Assembly: GCF_026242055.1 (NCBI RefSeq)
Contig: NZ_JAPJDL010000003.1
Coordinates: forward strand, 258,796-322,795
Length of the DNA stretch: 64,000 nucleotides
Source of the DNA: Lentzea sp. NEAU-D7
Lineage (GTDB): Bacteria > Actinomycetota > Actinomycetes > Mycobacteriales > Pseudonocardiaceae
Reading direction: 5' to 3'
Shown: one piece after another, positions 20,211 to 28,759 of the stretch
How the letters are laid out: every line of letters begins with the position of its first letter
Numbering within the stretch: the first letter of the stretch is position 1
Made by a program: the position numbers and the translations under genes
Notes under the pieces: model-generated
The model's database searches: none
What the model was told of the DNA's origin: nothing
Seen by the model: the letters and a program-made list of their open reading frames with translations, nothing else

Positions 20211-21053
20211 TCAGATGCCGACCACGCGGATGTCCCCCGACCCGGTGTCCAGCTTGAGCTCGGTCCTCGCGGCCGGATCGGTCGGCACGGTGATCCGGCG
20301 GTCACCGCTCCCGGACTGGCCGACGATCCTGAACGGGCCGCCGGGGATCCGCAGGTTGATGTCGCCGGACCCGGAGTTCGCCCGCACCGACCGCTCCGAC
20401 AGGAGCGTGAGCGAGACGTTGCCCGAGGACGCGTCCGCCGTGACCTCGTTGTCGATCCCCGTGCCGGTGACGTCGCCGGAGTGGGTGACGACCATCGTCT
20501 TGCCCTTGATCAGGTCGAGGATCACGTTCCCCGAGCCGACCTCGACCATCAGGCCACCGCCGATCCGGGCCGCCTCGAAGTCACCCGACCCCGAGGTCGA
20601 ACGGACGTCCCCCGCGACGTCGGTGACCTTCACCCTGCCGGACCCGGTCCGGTAGTCGACCGCGGCCACGCCCTCGAAGCTGGCGTCCCCGGAGCCGGTC
20701 TCGCCCTGGACCGTGATCTTGGCGTCCGGGACCAGGACGTCGTAGTTGATCTCGCAGTCGTCGCCGCAGCCTTCCAGCACCAGCGCGTCGCCCTCGACGC
20801 GGTGCGAGACGCCGGAGGGCTTGTTGTCCTTCGAGTGCTCGACCCTGCGGTGGATCTTCGTCTCGGTCAGCCCCTGCTGGTACCGGATCGTCAGGTCCCC
20901 GGCGTCGTTGCCGCCGCGCACCTTCACCGAAGCGAACTTCTCCGCCACGACGTGGTCGTCGGAGAACTCGTACTTCATGATGCGAATGCCACAGCCGGTC
21001 GACACTGCGAGCACCGCCCCCACCACCAACGCCACCAGCGCCGTCCTCATCAT
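20211..21053 (-). CDS. DUF4097 beta-repeat lipoprotein
   Basis: About 280 aa from ATG 21053 (the next codon is also ATG). The signal peptide is LVALVVGAVLAVSTGC with a lipobox-type cysteine, so it is probably a lipoprotein. The rest is a beta-helix of repeats carrying GSGD/GSGN/SSGN turns (TGSGRVKV, SGSGDFEA, VGSGNVIL, HSGDVTG, SSGNVSL, NSGSGDINL, TGSGDIRV), the DUF4097 signature. The fold resembles bactofilin-like or adhesin ladders. Function is unknown, and it is likely exposed outside the membrane. Confidence 0.87.
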   Translation of the reverse strand: MMRTALVALVVGAVLAVSTGCGIRIMKYEFSDDHVVAEKFASVKVRGGNDAGDLTIRYQQGLTETKIHRRVEHSKDNKPSGVSHRVEGDALVLEGCGDDCEINYDVLVPDAKITVQGETGSGDASFEGVAAVDYRTGSGRVKVTDVAGDVRSTSGSGDFEAARIGGGLMVEVGSGNVILDLIKGKTMVVTHSGDVTGTGIDNEVTADASSGNVSLTLLSERSVRANSGSGDINLRIPGGPFRIVGQSGSGDRRITVPTDPAARTELKLDTGSGDIRVVGI

Positions 21054-21134
21054 GAGCACAAAACTAGAGGTCGCGGCGCCCCGGTCACACGGCAGCAAGC
21101 CCCCGAAGCGGGGGTGGGGCTGGCCCTACCGTTC

Positions 21135-21689
21135 TCAGACCAGGTCTTCGAGCACCGCGCGCAACGCGGGAGCCGTGCGCGCCGGGTCGTTGAGGAACCT
21201 CGTCGACGCCAGCACGTGCGCGGGAGCGATCCGTTCCCACAGCAGGCCGTCGACCGGCACCTCGGCGATGTGCAGCTCGACGCTCTGCGCCCACCGGCCG
21301 ATGCGCGACTCGATGCCGCGCAGCACGTCGCCCATCGGCAACGCGGCAGGGCTCTGCACCTGGTGCAACCGCTCGATGCCCGGCTTCAGCGCCAGCACCG
21401 CGGCACGGCTGGCCGGGCGGGTCAGCAACGCCTCGGCGTCCTCGGCGGTCAGGGGCTCGGCTCCGCGGCGGCACGCGTCGAGCGCGTCGTTCCACCAGCC
21501 CGGCCACTCGGCGGTCACCGCGGCGCGGTCGGTGCCCAGCGGCACCTGCACCGGTAACGACGGGTCCAGGCCCGGCACGTGCGGCTCGACGTCGACCGAC
21601 AACGCCAGCGAGTCGCGCACGTAGAGCGCGGCGAGCAGCCCCAGGCTCACCCCGTGGCTGATGCCGGACACCTCTCGCGCGAACTTCAT
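21135..21689 (-). CDS. Hypothetical protein
   Basis: 184 aa from ATG 21689, only 4 bp after the TetR stop on the same strand, so it is probably cotranscribed with the SMR-TetR pair. Features: a Trp-rich EWPGWWNDALDACRRG segment, many Ala/Leu helices, and no signal peptide. I recognise no domain. Related-looking proteins occur as stand-alone actinobacterial hypotheticals. Confidence 0.7.
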   Translation of the reverse strand: MKFAREVSGISHGVSLGLLAALYVRDSLALSVDVEPHVPGLDPSLPVQVPLGTDRAAVTAEWPGWWNDALDACRRGAEPLTAEDAEALLTRPASRAAVLALKPGIERLHQVQSPAALPMGDVLRGIESRIGRWAQSVELHIAEVPVDGLLWERIAPAHVLASTRFLNDPARTAPALRAVLEDLV

Positions 21690-21693
21690 GGCC

Positions 21694-22284
21694 TCATTCT
21701 TCCCGCGGGGCGGGCGTGAAATCGTCGCAGCCGCGGATCAAGAAGGACACGATTGGCTCCAGCTCGTCCTCGTTCGGAGCAACGTCGGCGATCAGGCCCT
21801 GCATCAGCAGCCCGTCGACGGCCGCGAGGAACGCCCTGAAGGCGACGGGGTCCGCCGGCCGCACCACCTCCACGGCCAGGTCCAGCCACCGGCGGGCGGC
21901 GGGCTTCAGCTCGGGACGCCGGCCCGCCAGCAGGTACAGCTCGTACTCGGCGAGCGTGCGGCCGCGGTTCTCGTTGACCGCCTTCGCCAGGCTCTGCGCG
22001 ATCTCGCGGGCGCTGCCGCCGCTCGCGACGATCTTGAGCATCTCGTCGCACAGCTCTTCCGCCGACCACAGCAGGGTCGCGATCAGCAGGTCGTCGAGCG
22101 TCGCGAAGTAGTAGGTGGGTGCCGTCGTCGGCACGCCCGCCTCACGGGCGACGCTGCGGTGCGTCACGCCCGCGACGCCGTCGCGTTCGATCACGCGCAG
22201 GGTGGCCTCGACGATGGCGCGCCGTTTCTTCTCGCCGCGCGCCTTGCGGCCGTCGACCTTCTGCAACTCCGCTGTCGCGGTCAG
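21694..22284 (-). CDS. TetR-family regulator linked to an SMR exporter
   Basis: About 196 aa with the helix-turn-helix GVTHRSVAREAGVPTTAPTYYFATLDDL, as in TetR proteins that sense amphipathic drugs. The start is unusual. No ATG/GTG exists near the conserved N-terminus. The best choice is CTG 22284, which overlaps the SMR stop (CTGA) and has GGGAGGA 6 nt upstream. TTG 22266 is the alternative, without a ribosome site. It probably represses the SMR-TetR operon through the palindrome at 22636-22647. Confidence 0.82.
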   Translation of the reverse strand: MTATAELQKVDGRKARGEKKRRAIVEATLRVIERDGVAGVTHRSVAREAGVPTTAPTYYFATLDDLLIATLLWSAEELCDEMLKIVASGGSAREIAQSLAKAVNENRGRTLAEYELYLLAGRRPELKPAARRWLDLAVEVVRPADPVAFRAFLAAVDGLLMQGLIADVAPNEDELEPIVSFLIRGCDDFTPAPREE

Positions 22285-22604
22285 TGCGTCCTCCCGAGTT
22301 CGAGCGTCACCACGCCTCCGATGATCAGGACCAGTCCGATGACCATCGTGGGGTTGAGGGTTTCGCCGAGGAACTTCCAGCCGATGATCGCGACCGAGGC
22401 AACGCCGACAGCGGACCACACGGCGTAGGCGACGCCCACGGGCATACCCAACTTCAAAGCGCGCGAAAGCACGGTGAAGGCGACGGCGTAGCCGAGGACG
22501 ACGACCACGGACGGCCACAGTCGGGTGAACCCCTCGGACAGCTTCAACGAGACGGTGGCGGCGACCTCCGCCGCGATCGCCGCGGCGAGGTACAGGTACA
22601 ACAC
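22281..22604 (-). CDS. SMR-family small multidrug/guanidinium exporter
   Basis: 107 aa, four transmembrane helices. GTG start at 22604 lies 5 nt after GGAGG. Helix 1 has the essential Glu (LAAAIAAEVAATVSLKL), with AYAVWSAVG in helix 3 and LNPTMVIGLVLIIGGVV in helix 4, as in EmrE/SugE/QacE proteins. It works as an antiparallel dimer exchanging protons for cationic compounds. First gene of an SMR-TetR-hypothetical operon. Confidence 0.93.
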   Translation of the reverse strand: MLYLYLAAAIAAEVAATVSLKLSEGFTRLWPSVVVVLGYAVAFTVLSRALKLGMPVGVAYAVWSAVGVASVAIIGWKFLGETLNPTMVIGLVLIIGGVVTLELGRTH

Positions 22605-22635
22605 GGCGGCCTCCGGCTGCTCGGGACAACTACCT

Positions 22636-22647
22636 GAACAAGTGTTC
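22636..22647 (-). promoter_or_regulatory. Candidate TetR operator upstream of the SMR gene
   Basis: GAACA-AG-TGTTC, a perfect inverted repeat 32 bp before the SMR start. Its size and position suit the TetR regulator encoded in the same operon. Confidence 0.55.
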
Positions 22648-22714
22648 CACAAGTTTTTGATCAATTTCCGGATACTTGACCGGTACGTGAGGAGACACCG
22701 GCCACGTCCAAGTG

Positions 22715-22730
22715 GTTACTGATGAGTAAC
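22715..22730 (+). promoter_or_regulatory. Fatty-acid regulon operator upstream of etfD
   Basis: GTTACT-GATG-AGTAAC, a perfect 6+6 inverted repeat 18 bp before the etfD ATG. It shares the core TACT-N4-AGTA and an R-D-Y-G spacer with sites at 37115, 58318, 58334, 61032 and 61048, all next to beta-oxidation genes. Confidence 0.72.
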
Positions 22731-22748
22731 GTGGCCTAGAATCCCGCC

Positions 22749-25010
22749 ATGACCCTCCAGCTGGTTCTCGGACTCGTCGCCGTGGCGGTGAGCGTCGTCG
22801 CCTGGGGCGTGTTCGTCGCCGCCGTGCTGAAGCAGATCAAGATCATTCGGCTCGGCCAGCCGGACGGCACCCGCATGGGCCCGTTCGTGCCGCGCATGAA
22901 GACGATGATCGTCGAGTTCGTCGCGCACACCAGAATGGCGAAGTTCCGTTCGGTGGCGCCGTGGCACTGGATGGTGATGTGGGGCTTCCTCATCGGCTCC
23001 GCGGTGCTGTTCGAGGCGTACGGCGAGGTGTTCGACCCGCGCTTCCACTGGCCGATCATCGGCACGTGGTCGGTGTGGCTGCTGCTGATCGAGCTGCTGG
23101 GCCTGGGCACGGTCGTCGGTGGTGTGGCCCTGGCGGTCATCCGCCAGCGCAACCACCCCCGCCGCGCCGACCGGGTCTCCCGTTTCCAGGGCTCCGACTT
23201 CAAGTCCGCGTACTTCGTCGAGGCCGTCGTGATCATCGAGGGCGTCGGCATCCTGCTGGTCAAGGCGTTCAAGCAGTCGAGCGGCCTGGAGGTCGCCCCG
23301 CTGTGGACGTCGTTCGTGACGCAGCCGCTCGCGCAGATCCTCCCCGCCGCGCCCATCTGGGTCTCGGTGATGGCGCTGGTCAAGCTGCTGAGCGGCATGA
23401 TCTGGCTGATCGTGGTCGGCCGGAACCTCACGATGGGCGTCGCCTGGCACCGGTTCTCGGCGTTCTTCAACATCTACTTCAAGCGCGAGGACGACGGTGG
23501 CGTCGCCCTGGGCGCGCTGAAGCCGATGATGTCCGGCGGCAAGGTCCTGGACCTCGAGGAGGCCGACCCGGACAAGGACGTGTTCGGCGTCGGCAAGGTC
23601 GAGGACTTCAGCTGGAAGGGCTGGCTCGACTTCTCCACCTGCACCGAGTGCGGCCGCTGCCAGTCGCAGTGCCCCGCGTGGAACACCGCCAAGCCGCTGT
23701 CGCCCAAGCTGCTCATCACGCAGCTGCGCGACCACGCCTACGCCAAGGCTCCGTACCTGCTGGCCGGCGGCTCGCGCGACATGGCCGGCGACGAGGTCGG
23801 CCTGACCGAGGACAAGTACGAGGACTACAAGAAGCGCCTCGAGTCCATCGACGTGCTGGCGATGGCCGAGTCGGAGCGCCCGCTGGTCGGCGGCCCGGAC
23901 GAGCTGGGCGTCATCGACCCCGAGGTGCTGTGGTCCTGCACCACCTGCGGCGCGTGCGTCGAGCAGTGCCCCGTGGACATCGAGCACGTCGACCACATCG
24001 TCGACATGCGCCGCTACCAGGTGCTGATCGAGTCGAACTTCCCGAGCGAGCTCGGCGGCATGTTCAAGAACCTGGAGAACAAGGGCAACCCGTGGGGCCA
24101 GAACGCCAAGGACCGCCTGGCGTGGACCGAGGGCCTCGAGTTCGAGGTGCCGGTGTTCGAGGGCGAGCTGGGCGACGCGGAGTACCTGTTCTGGGTCGGC
24201 TGCGCCGGCGCGTTCGAGGACCGCGCGAAGAAGACCACGCGCGCCGTCGCCGAGCTTCTGCACACGGCGGGCGTCAAGTACACGGTGCTCGGCCCGGAGG
24301 AGACCTGCACCGGTGACCCGGCCCGCCGCGCCGGCAACGAGTTCCTGTTCCAGATGCTCGCGCAGCAGAACGTCGAGGTGCTCAACTCGGTGTTCGAGGA
24401 CCGGCCCGCCGGTCAGCGCAAGATCGTCGTGACGTGTGCGCACTGCTTCAACACGCTGGCGAACGAGTACCCGCAGGTCGGTGGCACGTACGAGGTCGTG
24501 CACCACACGCAGCTGCTGAACAAGCTGGTGCGCGAACGCCGCCTGGTGCCGGTCGCGCCGGTCACCGAGGACGTCACGTACCACGACCCGTGCTACCTGG
24601 GCCGTCACAACAAGGTCTACGAGGCACCGCGTGAGCTGATCGGGGCGTCGGGCGCGAAGTTGCGCGAGATGCCGCGGCACGAGGAGCGGTCCATGTGCTG
24701 CGGCGCCGGTGGCGCTCGCATGTGGATGGAGGAGCGGATCGGCAAGCGGATCAACGTCGACCGCGTGGACGAGGCGTTGTCCACCGCGCCGTCGAAGATC
24801 GCGACGGGCTGCCCGTTCTGCCGCGTGATGCTGACCGACGGCGTGACCGCACGCCAGTCCGACGGCCTGGCGGGTGCGCACGTCGAGGTCGTGGACGTGG
24901 CTCAGATGCTGCTCGAGTCCGTGAAGCGCGGTACGGAGAAGCCGGACACGCCGACCGACGAGGTCCCGACCGGCACGCCGCTGCCGGACGAGGACAAGGC
25001 GAAGGCCTAG
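22749..25010 (+). CDS. etfD: ETF:menaquinone oxidoreductase EtfD (Fe-S/CCG-domain membrane protein)
   Basis: 753 aa. The N-terminal membrane part (about residues 1-260, 5-6 helices, with His-containing segments such as APWHWMVMWGF and VAWHRFSAF) suits a haem/quinone module. It is followed by two 4Fe-4S motifs, CTECGRCQSQCP (from C298) and CTTCGACVEQCP (from C397), and two CCG domains (TCAHCFNTLANEYP; MCCGAGGARMW; ATGCPFC). The layout equals Mycobacterium tuberculosis Rv0338c/EtfD, which passes electrons from acyl-CoA dehydrogenases via ETF to menaquinone. A regulon operator lies 18 bp upstream. No etfAB in the window. Confidence 0.9.
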   Translation: MTLQLVLGLVAVAVSVVAWGVFVAAVLKQIKIIRLGQPDGTRMGPFVPRMKTMIVEFVAHTRMAKFRSVAPWHWMVMWGFLIGSAVLFEAYGEVFDPRFHWPIIGTWSVWLLLIELLGLGTVVGGVALAVIRQRNHPRRADRVSRFQGSDFKSAYFVEAVVIIEGVGILLVKAFKQSSGLEVAPLWTSFVTQPLAQILPAAPIWVSVMALVKLLSGMIWLIVVGRNLTMGVAWHRFSAFFNIYFKREDDGGVALGALKPMMSGGKVLDLEEADPDKDVFGVGKVEDFSWKGWLDFSTCTECGRCQSQCPAWNTAKPLSPKLLITQLRDHAYAKAPYLLAGGSRDMAGDEVGLTEDKYEDYKKRLESIDVLAMAESERPLVGGPDELGVIDPEVLWSCTTCGACVEQCPVDIEHVDHIVDMRRYQVLIESNFPSELGGMFKNLENKGNPWGQNAKDRLAWTEGLEFEVPVFEGELGDAEYLFWVGCAGAFEDRAKKTTRAVAELLHTAGVKYTVLGPEETCTGDPARRAGNEFLFQMLAQQNVEVLNSVFEDRPAGQRKIVVTCAHCFNTLANEYPQVGGTYEVVHHTQLLNKLVRERRLVPVAPVTEDVTYHDPCYLGRHNKVYEAPRELIGASGAKLREMPRHEERSMCCGAGGARMWMEERIGKRINVDRVDEALSTAPSKIATGCPFCRVMLTDGVTARQSDGLAGAHVEVVDVAQMLLESVKRGTEKPDTPTDEVPTGTPLPDEDKAKA

Positions 25011-25022
25011 TCAGGACAAGCG

Positions 25023-25057
25023 AAAGGCCCTCGGTCCGTTGTGGACCGAGGGCCTTT
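25023..25057. terminator. Bidirectional rho-independent terminator
   Basis: A 15-bp perfect stem (AAAGGCCCTCGGTCC left arm) with a 5-nt loop and T-runs on both strands, between the convergent etfD and 25070-25450 genes. Confidence 0.95.
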
Positions 25058-25069
25058 TTCGTTCGTGTG

Positions 25070-25450
25070 TCAGTCGCTGTCGGTGATCTTGTCGTAGACC
25101 ACGTTCAGCACCCAGCCGGTCAGCGCGACGATGATCGCGCCCCAGAACGCGGGCCAGAAGCCGTCGACGCGGAACGGCAGGTCGAACTGCTCGGCCAGCC
25201 ACCCGGTGAGCATGAACAGCAGCGCGTTCACCACGAGCCCGATGAGGCCGAGCGTGACCAGGTAGAACAGGCAGCCGAAGAACTTCACCAGCGGCTTCAC
25301 GACCGCGTTCACCAGGCCGAAGATCACCGCGACGCCGATCAGCGTGAGGATCCTCGACCCGGTGGAACCCTCGCCCAGGTCGATGCCGGGAAGGGCGGTC
25401 GACACCCACACCGCCACGGCGGTCAGCAGCACATGCACCAAGATGCCCAT
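25070..25450 (-). CDS. Phage holin-4-2-like small membrane protein
   Basis: 126 aa with four hydrophobic segments (ILVHVLLTAVAVWVS, ILTLIGVAVIFGLVN, CLFYLVTLGLIGLVV, FWPAFWGAIIVALTGW). The conserved AVVKPLVKFFGCLFYLVTLG motif belongs to the PF04020-type membrane family, often called holin-like but present in most bacteria without phage. Role unknown. Convergent with etfD. Confidence 0.85.
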   Translation of the reverse strand: MGILVHVLLTAVAVWVSTALPGIDLGEGSTGSRILTLIGVAVIFGLVNAVVKPLVKFFGCLFYLVTLGLIGLVVNALLFMLTGWLAEQFDLPFRVDGFWPAFWGAIIVALTGWVLNVVYDKITDSD

Positions 25451-25482
25451 GCCGCAGACTAACCGTGGCGGGTCCTAAGTGG

Positions 25483-26751
25483 TCAGGACCGGCGGCGGCG
25501 CGCCACGAAGAACGCGCTGGTGCCCGCCGCGAGCAGCAGGGCGCCGAGAGCCAGGAAGCCCAGCGGCGAGGCGCCGGTGGACGCGAGGCCGGACCTGGTG
25601 CCCGCCTGCGCGACGGCCGGAGCCGTCGTGGTGGTGGTCGTCGACGCCGGCGCGGTGGTGGTCGTGGTGGTCGGCGCGGTGCTCTCCCCGGCCTTCCCGA
25701 CGACCTTGATCAGCGTGCTGACGACGTTGTTCGTCGGATCGACGTCCTGGTAGCCGCCGGGGACGAAGCGCACCATCGCGTGCACCTCCGCGTACTCCAC
25801 GTCGTCCAACTCGATCTTCAGCGCGATCTCCGCCTGCTCGCCGGGCAGGATCTTGTCGACGGTGGTGAAGACGTCGTCGTCCTCCACGGTCACGTTGGGG
25901 CTGTGCGACAGGAGCTTCGCGGCGAACGATCCCAGGACGACGGTCGGTGCGACCGGCACGTTGCCCTTGTTGGACACCGCCAGCCTCAGCTCGATCTGGT
26001 CGCCGACGGTGTAGGTCTCCTTGAGCGGCGTGATCGTGGAGGCGAGCGCGAAATCGGCCTTGGCCTCGACGTAGCGCAGGTCGACCTGGAGCCGGCGGCT
26101 CGCCGGTTCCCCCACCGCGCGCGTGCCGGTCAGCCAGTCGATGTCGTTGGCGGACTTCGGTTCCGCGAGCGTGAGGCGGCTCTTCCTCAGATCCGGCGCG
26201 GTGATCGTCAGGTCGCCCAGGGGGAGGTCGAACAGGTAGGCGCCGTTCGCGTCGGCCTCGGTCTCGGCGGTGAAGCTGAGGTTGGCCCGAGTGACGCCGC
26301 TGACCTTCACCTTGCCGGTGTGAGGCTTCTCGTCGGCCTGCTTCACGCCGTCACCGTTGGAGTCGACGAAGGTGAAGCCGCTGAGGAAGGTGCCGGTGAA
26401 CGCGAAGTCGGCGTGGGCGTCGTCCTCGGAGACGATCAACTCGGTGCGCTCGGCCGTGTAGGCGCCGAGGTCCACGGTGATCGAGTACTTCGGTCCCTTC
26501 CGCAGCTCGACGTGGTAGCGACCGCCTCGGTTGGCGTGCGAGTCCCACACGATCTGGCGGGTCTCGAGGTCCTTCACCTGCATGCGGGTGTCCGGGCGCA
26601 GGGTCTCGCCCTCGTCGAACTTCCCGTTGGCGTTGCGGTCGAGGAAGTTCGCGCCCTCGATGGTGATGGTCTCGTTCTCGGCCGCCGCGGTGGTGGCCAC
26701 CGCGGGCAGCGCGAGAGCAGCCGTCATGGTGACGGCGAAGAGCTTTTTCAC
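25483..26751 (-). CDS. LAXTG-anchored SdrD B-like surface protein (paralogue A)
   Basis: 422 aa from GTG 26751, 6 nt after GGGGGA. A signal peptide (KKLFAVTMTAALALPAVATTAAA) precedes Sdr-type B repeats with calcium-like loops (FLDRNANGKFDEGE; FVDSNGDGVKQADE). A DUF11-like beta domain follows, then a Thr/Pro/Ala-rich wall spanner (runs of T) and LASTG-helix-RRRRS, a class E-type sorting signal. It is likely covalently attached to peptidoglycan. Tandem with a paralogue at 26777-28030 (same plan and near-identical C-terminus), 25 bp apart. No sortase gene is in the window. Confidence 0.85.
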   Translation of the reverse strand: MKKLFAVTMTAALALPAVATTAAAENETITIEGANFLDRNANGKFDEGETLRPDTRMQVKDLETRQIVWDSHANRGGRYHVELRKGPKYSITVDLGAYTAERTELIVSEDDAHADFAFTGTFLSGFTFVDSNGDGVKQADEKPHTGKVKVSGVTRANLSFTAETEADANGAYLFDLPLGDLTITAPDLRKSRLTLAEPKSANDIDWLTGTRAVGEPASRRLQVDLRYVEAKADFALASTITPLKETYTVGDQIELRLAVSNKGNVPVAPTVVLGSFAAKLLSHSPNVTVEDDDVFTTVDKILPGEQAEIALKIELDDVEYAEVHAMVRFVPGGYQDVDPTNNVVSTLIKVVGKAGESTAPTTTTTTAPASTTTTTTAPAVAQAGTRSGLASTGASPLGFLALGALLLAAGTSAFFVARRRRS

Positions 26752-26776
26752 TTGTCCCCCAGAAGAACTGCTGTGA

Positions 26777-28030
26777 TCAGGAGCGGCGGCGGCGTGCGAG
26801 GAAGAACGCGCTCGCACCTGCTGCGAGCAGCACGCTGCCGAGGGCCAGGAAGCCCAGCGGTGACGCACCGGTCGAGGCGAGCCCGGACTTGTTGCCCGCC
26901 TGCGCCACGGCCTGCGTGGTGGTCGTCGTGGCCGGAGCGACCGTGGTGGTCGTCGTGGCCGGGGCGGTGGTCTCCGCGCCCTTCTCGACGACCTTCGTGG
27001 AGATCAGCAGGACGTTGTCGGTGGTGTCGACGTCCTTCAGCGCGCGCATCGAGTCGAACACGACCAGGTTGAACGCGGTGAAGATCGTGCCGGTGGGCGT
27101 GAACGTCAGCTCGATCTCCTCGGTCGCACCGGGAACGATCCGGTGCTCGAGCTCGAACTGGGTGCTGCCCTCCGCCTCGAGGTTGTCGCTGTGCCGCAGC
27201 ACCTTCGCGTGGAACTGGCCCAGCCCGATGGTCGGCATGACCGGCGCGTTGCCGGTGTTGACGAGCCGCACCTTCGCGGTGATCTCCTCGCCGACCACGT
27301 AGGTGTCCTTGGCGGGCACGAGCGAACCCTTGACGGTGATGTTCGCCGCCGCGGTGATGTAGCGCAGGTCGACCTGCTCGGCCGGACCGGTGAGCTTGCG
27401 GATGCCGGTGGCCCAGTCGATGTCCGTGGCGGCGTTGGGCTTGCCGAGGACCAGGTTGTCGGCGTTGAGCAGCGGCGCCGTGAGCGTGTGGTCGCCGAGC
27501 GGCAGGTCGAACCGGTAAGCGCCGTCCGCGCCGGCGGTCCTGGTCACGTCGACCGGGGAGCCGTCCCTGGCGGTACCGGTGACCCTGATCCCCTCGGTGA
27601 CGGACTTCTCGTCCGCCTGCTTGGCGCCGTCGCCGTTGGCGTCGACGTACGCGATGCCCTTCGCGACCTGACCGACCAGTGCGAAGTCGCCGCCGGTCAC
27701 CGTCTCCGAGGTCGTGTAGGAGCTCTTGGCGGTGGTGTAGTTGACGACGTCGAGCGTCTCCACTTTGTACGTGGACTTGAGCAGCTTCTGGACCCGGTAC
27801 ATGCCGCTGGGACCGACCGGGAGGTCCGTCGTGCGCCCGTCCTCGTCGGTGATCCGGACGCCCGGCCCGCCGACCCGGACGCCGTCGCCCTCGTCGAAGG
27901 TGCCGTTGCCGTTGTGGTCGACGAAGACGCGGCCGGTGATGCTGATGGTCTCGTCCTGCGCGAGGGCGGGAGCGCCCGTCGCGGTCAGCACGAGGGCAGC
28001 CGTCGTCGCGACGGCGAAGGTGTTCCTCAC
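26777..28030 (-). CDS. LAXTG-anchored SdrD B-like surface protein (paralogue B)
   Basis: 417 aa from GTG 28030, with GGGGGA upstream. Signal peptide (RNTFAVATTAALVLTATGAPALA), first B-repeat FVDHNGNGTFDEGDG, second YVDANGDGAKQADE, a DUF11-like domain, a T-rich wall spanner, and LASTG followed by a helix and RRRRS. It shares domain order with the gene 25 bp downstream, and the last about 40 codons are almost identical, so the pair arose by tandem duplication. Both probably come from one transcript starting upstream of 28030. The function is likely surface adhesion or structure (inference). Confidence 0.86.
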   Translation of the reverse strand: MRNTFAVATTAALVLTATGAPALAQDETISITGRVFVDHNGNGTFDEGDGVRVGGPGVRITDEDGRTTDLPVGPSGMYRVQKLLKSTYKVETLDVVNYTTAKSSYTTSETVTGGDFALVGQVAKGIAYVDANGDGAKQADEKSVTEGIRVTGTARDGSPVDVTRTAGADGAYRFDLPLGDHTLTAPLLNADNLVLGKPNAATDIDWATGIRKLTGPAEQVDLRYITAAANITVKGSLVPAKDTYVVGEEITAKVRLVNTGNAPVMPTIGLGQFHAKVLRHSDNLEAEGSTQFELEHRIVPGATEEIELTFTPTGTIFTAFNLVVFDSMRALKDVDTTDNVLLISTKVVEKGAETTAPATTTTTVAPATTTTTQAVAQAGNKSGLASTGASPLGFLALGSVLLAAGASAFFLARRRRS

Positions 28031-28189
28031 TGACTCCCCCAGTGTCCGAATTGCTCCACTTAGGACATCGGTACACCGGGGGTCAGTGTTGCGTGTTCCA
28101 GGTCACTCCGACAACGGGTAGCCACCCATCTCGCACCCCTCCCTCTCATGCCAGTTAGCACGATATCGGATAGTACGAGTTCGCAGCAA

Positions 28190-28741
28190 TTACTCCTTGC
28201 TGTCGAGTGCGAGCCTGGTGCGACGGTGAGCCGGCCCGAGTTCGCCCGACAACACCTCCATCACCTGCCGCAACAGGTCGCGCAGGTGCTCCAGGTCGGC
28301 ACCGGGCAGCGCGGTGAAGAGGTCGCGCTCCCGTTCCGCCTGACCCGCGACGATCTGCAGGAAGATCTCGCGACCGGCGTCGGTCAGCGTCGCGGGCAAC
28401 GAGCGGCGGTCGCTCGGATCGAGCGCGCGGACCACGAGACCCGCCTTCTCCAGCCGGTCGAGGCGGCTCGTGATCGTGGTCGCCGGGCTCAACGTGCCGT
28501 TCGCGAGCTGCTTGGGCGTGAGCCGGTGCGGCGGCCCGATCCAGAAGAGCCGGGCGAGGATCTCGTAGTCCGCGCGGTTCAGCCCGTGCGGCGCCGCGAT
28601 CTCCGTGGCGAGGAAGTCGAGGTACTTGCTGATCTGGTGCACCCGGTCGACCACGCCTTCGACCACCGGATCGATCGCCGGAACCATGGCCCTCCACGAC
28701 TCGACCTCGGCATCGGTGTCGTCCGCACCACGGTTGCCCAT
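28190..28741 (-). CDS. MarR-family transcriptional regulator
   Basis: 183 aa. Winged helix-turn-helix with NRADYEILARLFWIG, LTPKQLANGTLSPATTITSRLDRLEKAGLV and the wing RALDPSDRRSLPATLT. It lies between two surface-protein genes on the same strand, so it may control them. It is 18 bp downstream of the gene at 28760. Ligand unknown. Confidence 0.9.
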   Translation of the reverse strand: MGNRGADDTDAEVESWRAMVPAIDPVVEGVVDRVHQISKYLDFLATEIAAPHGLNRADYEILARLFWIGPPHRLTPKQLANGTLSPATTITSRLDRLEKAGLVVRALDPSDRRSLPATLTDAGREIFLQIVAGQAERERDLFTALPGADLEHLRDLLRQVMEVLSGELGPAHRRTRLALDSKE

Positions 28742-28759
28742 CCCACGATGTTAGTTCCG

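Noticed and set aside
22716-24881. A 721-codon reading frame opposite etfD
   Set aside because: Shadow of etfD; its translation is low complexity and shows no family motifs.
25483-28030. Tandem similarity read as a possible repeat array or CRISPR
   Set aside because: It is two paralogous coding genes with no short regular spacers.
28157-28173. CGATATCG palindrome upstream of the 26777 surface-protein gene as a MarR operator
   Set aside because: Only 8 bp palindromic, flanks do not extend it, and such 8-mers are expected by chance; left out as a feature.
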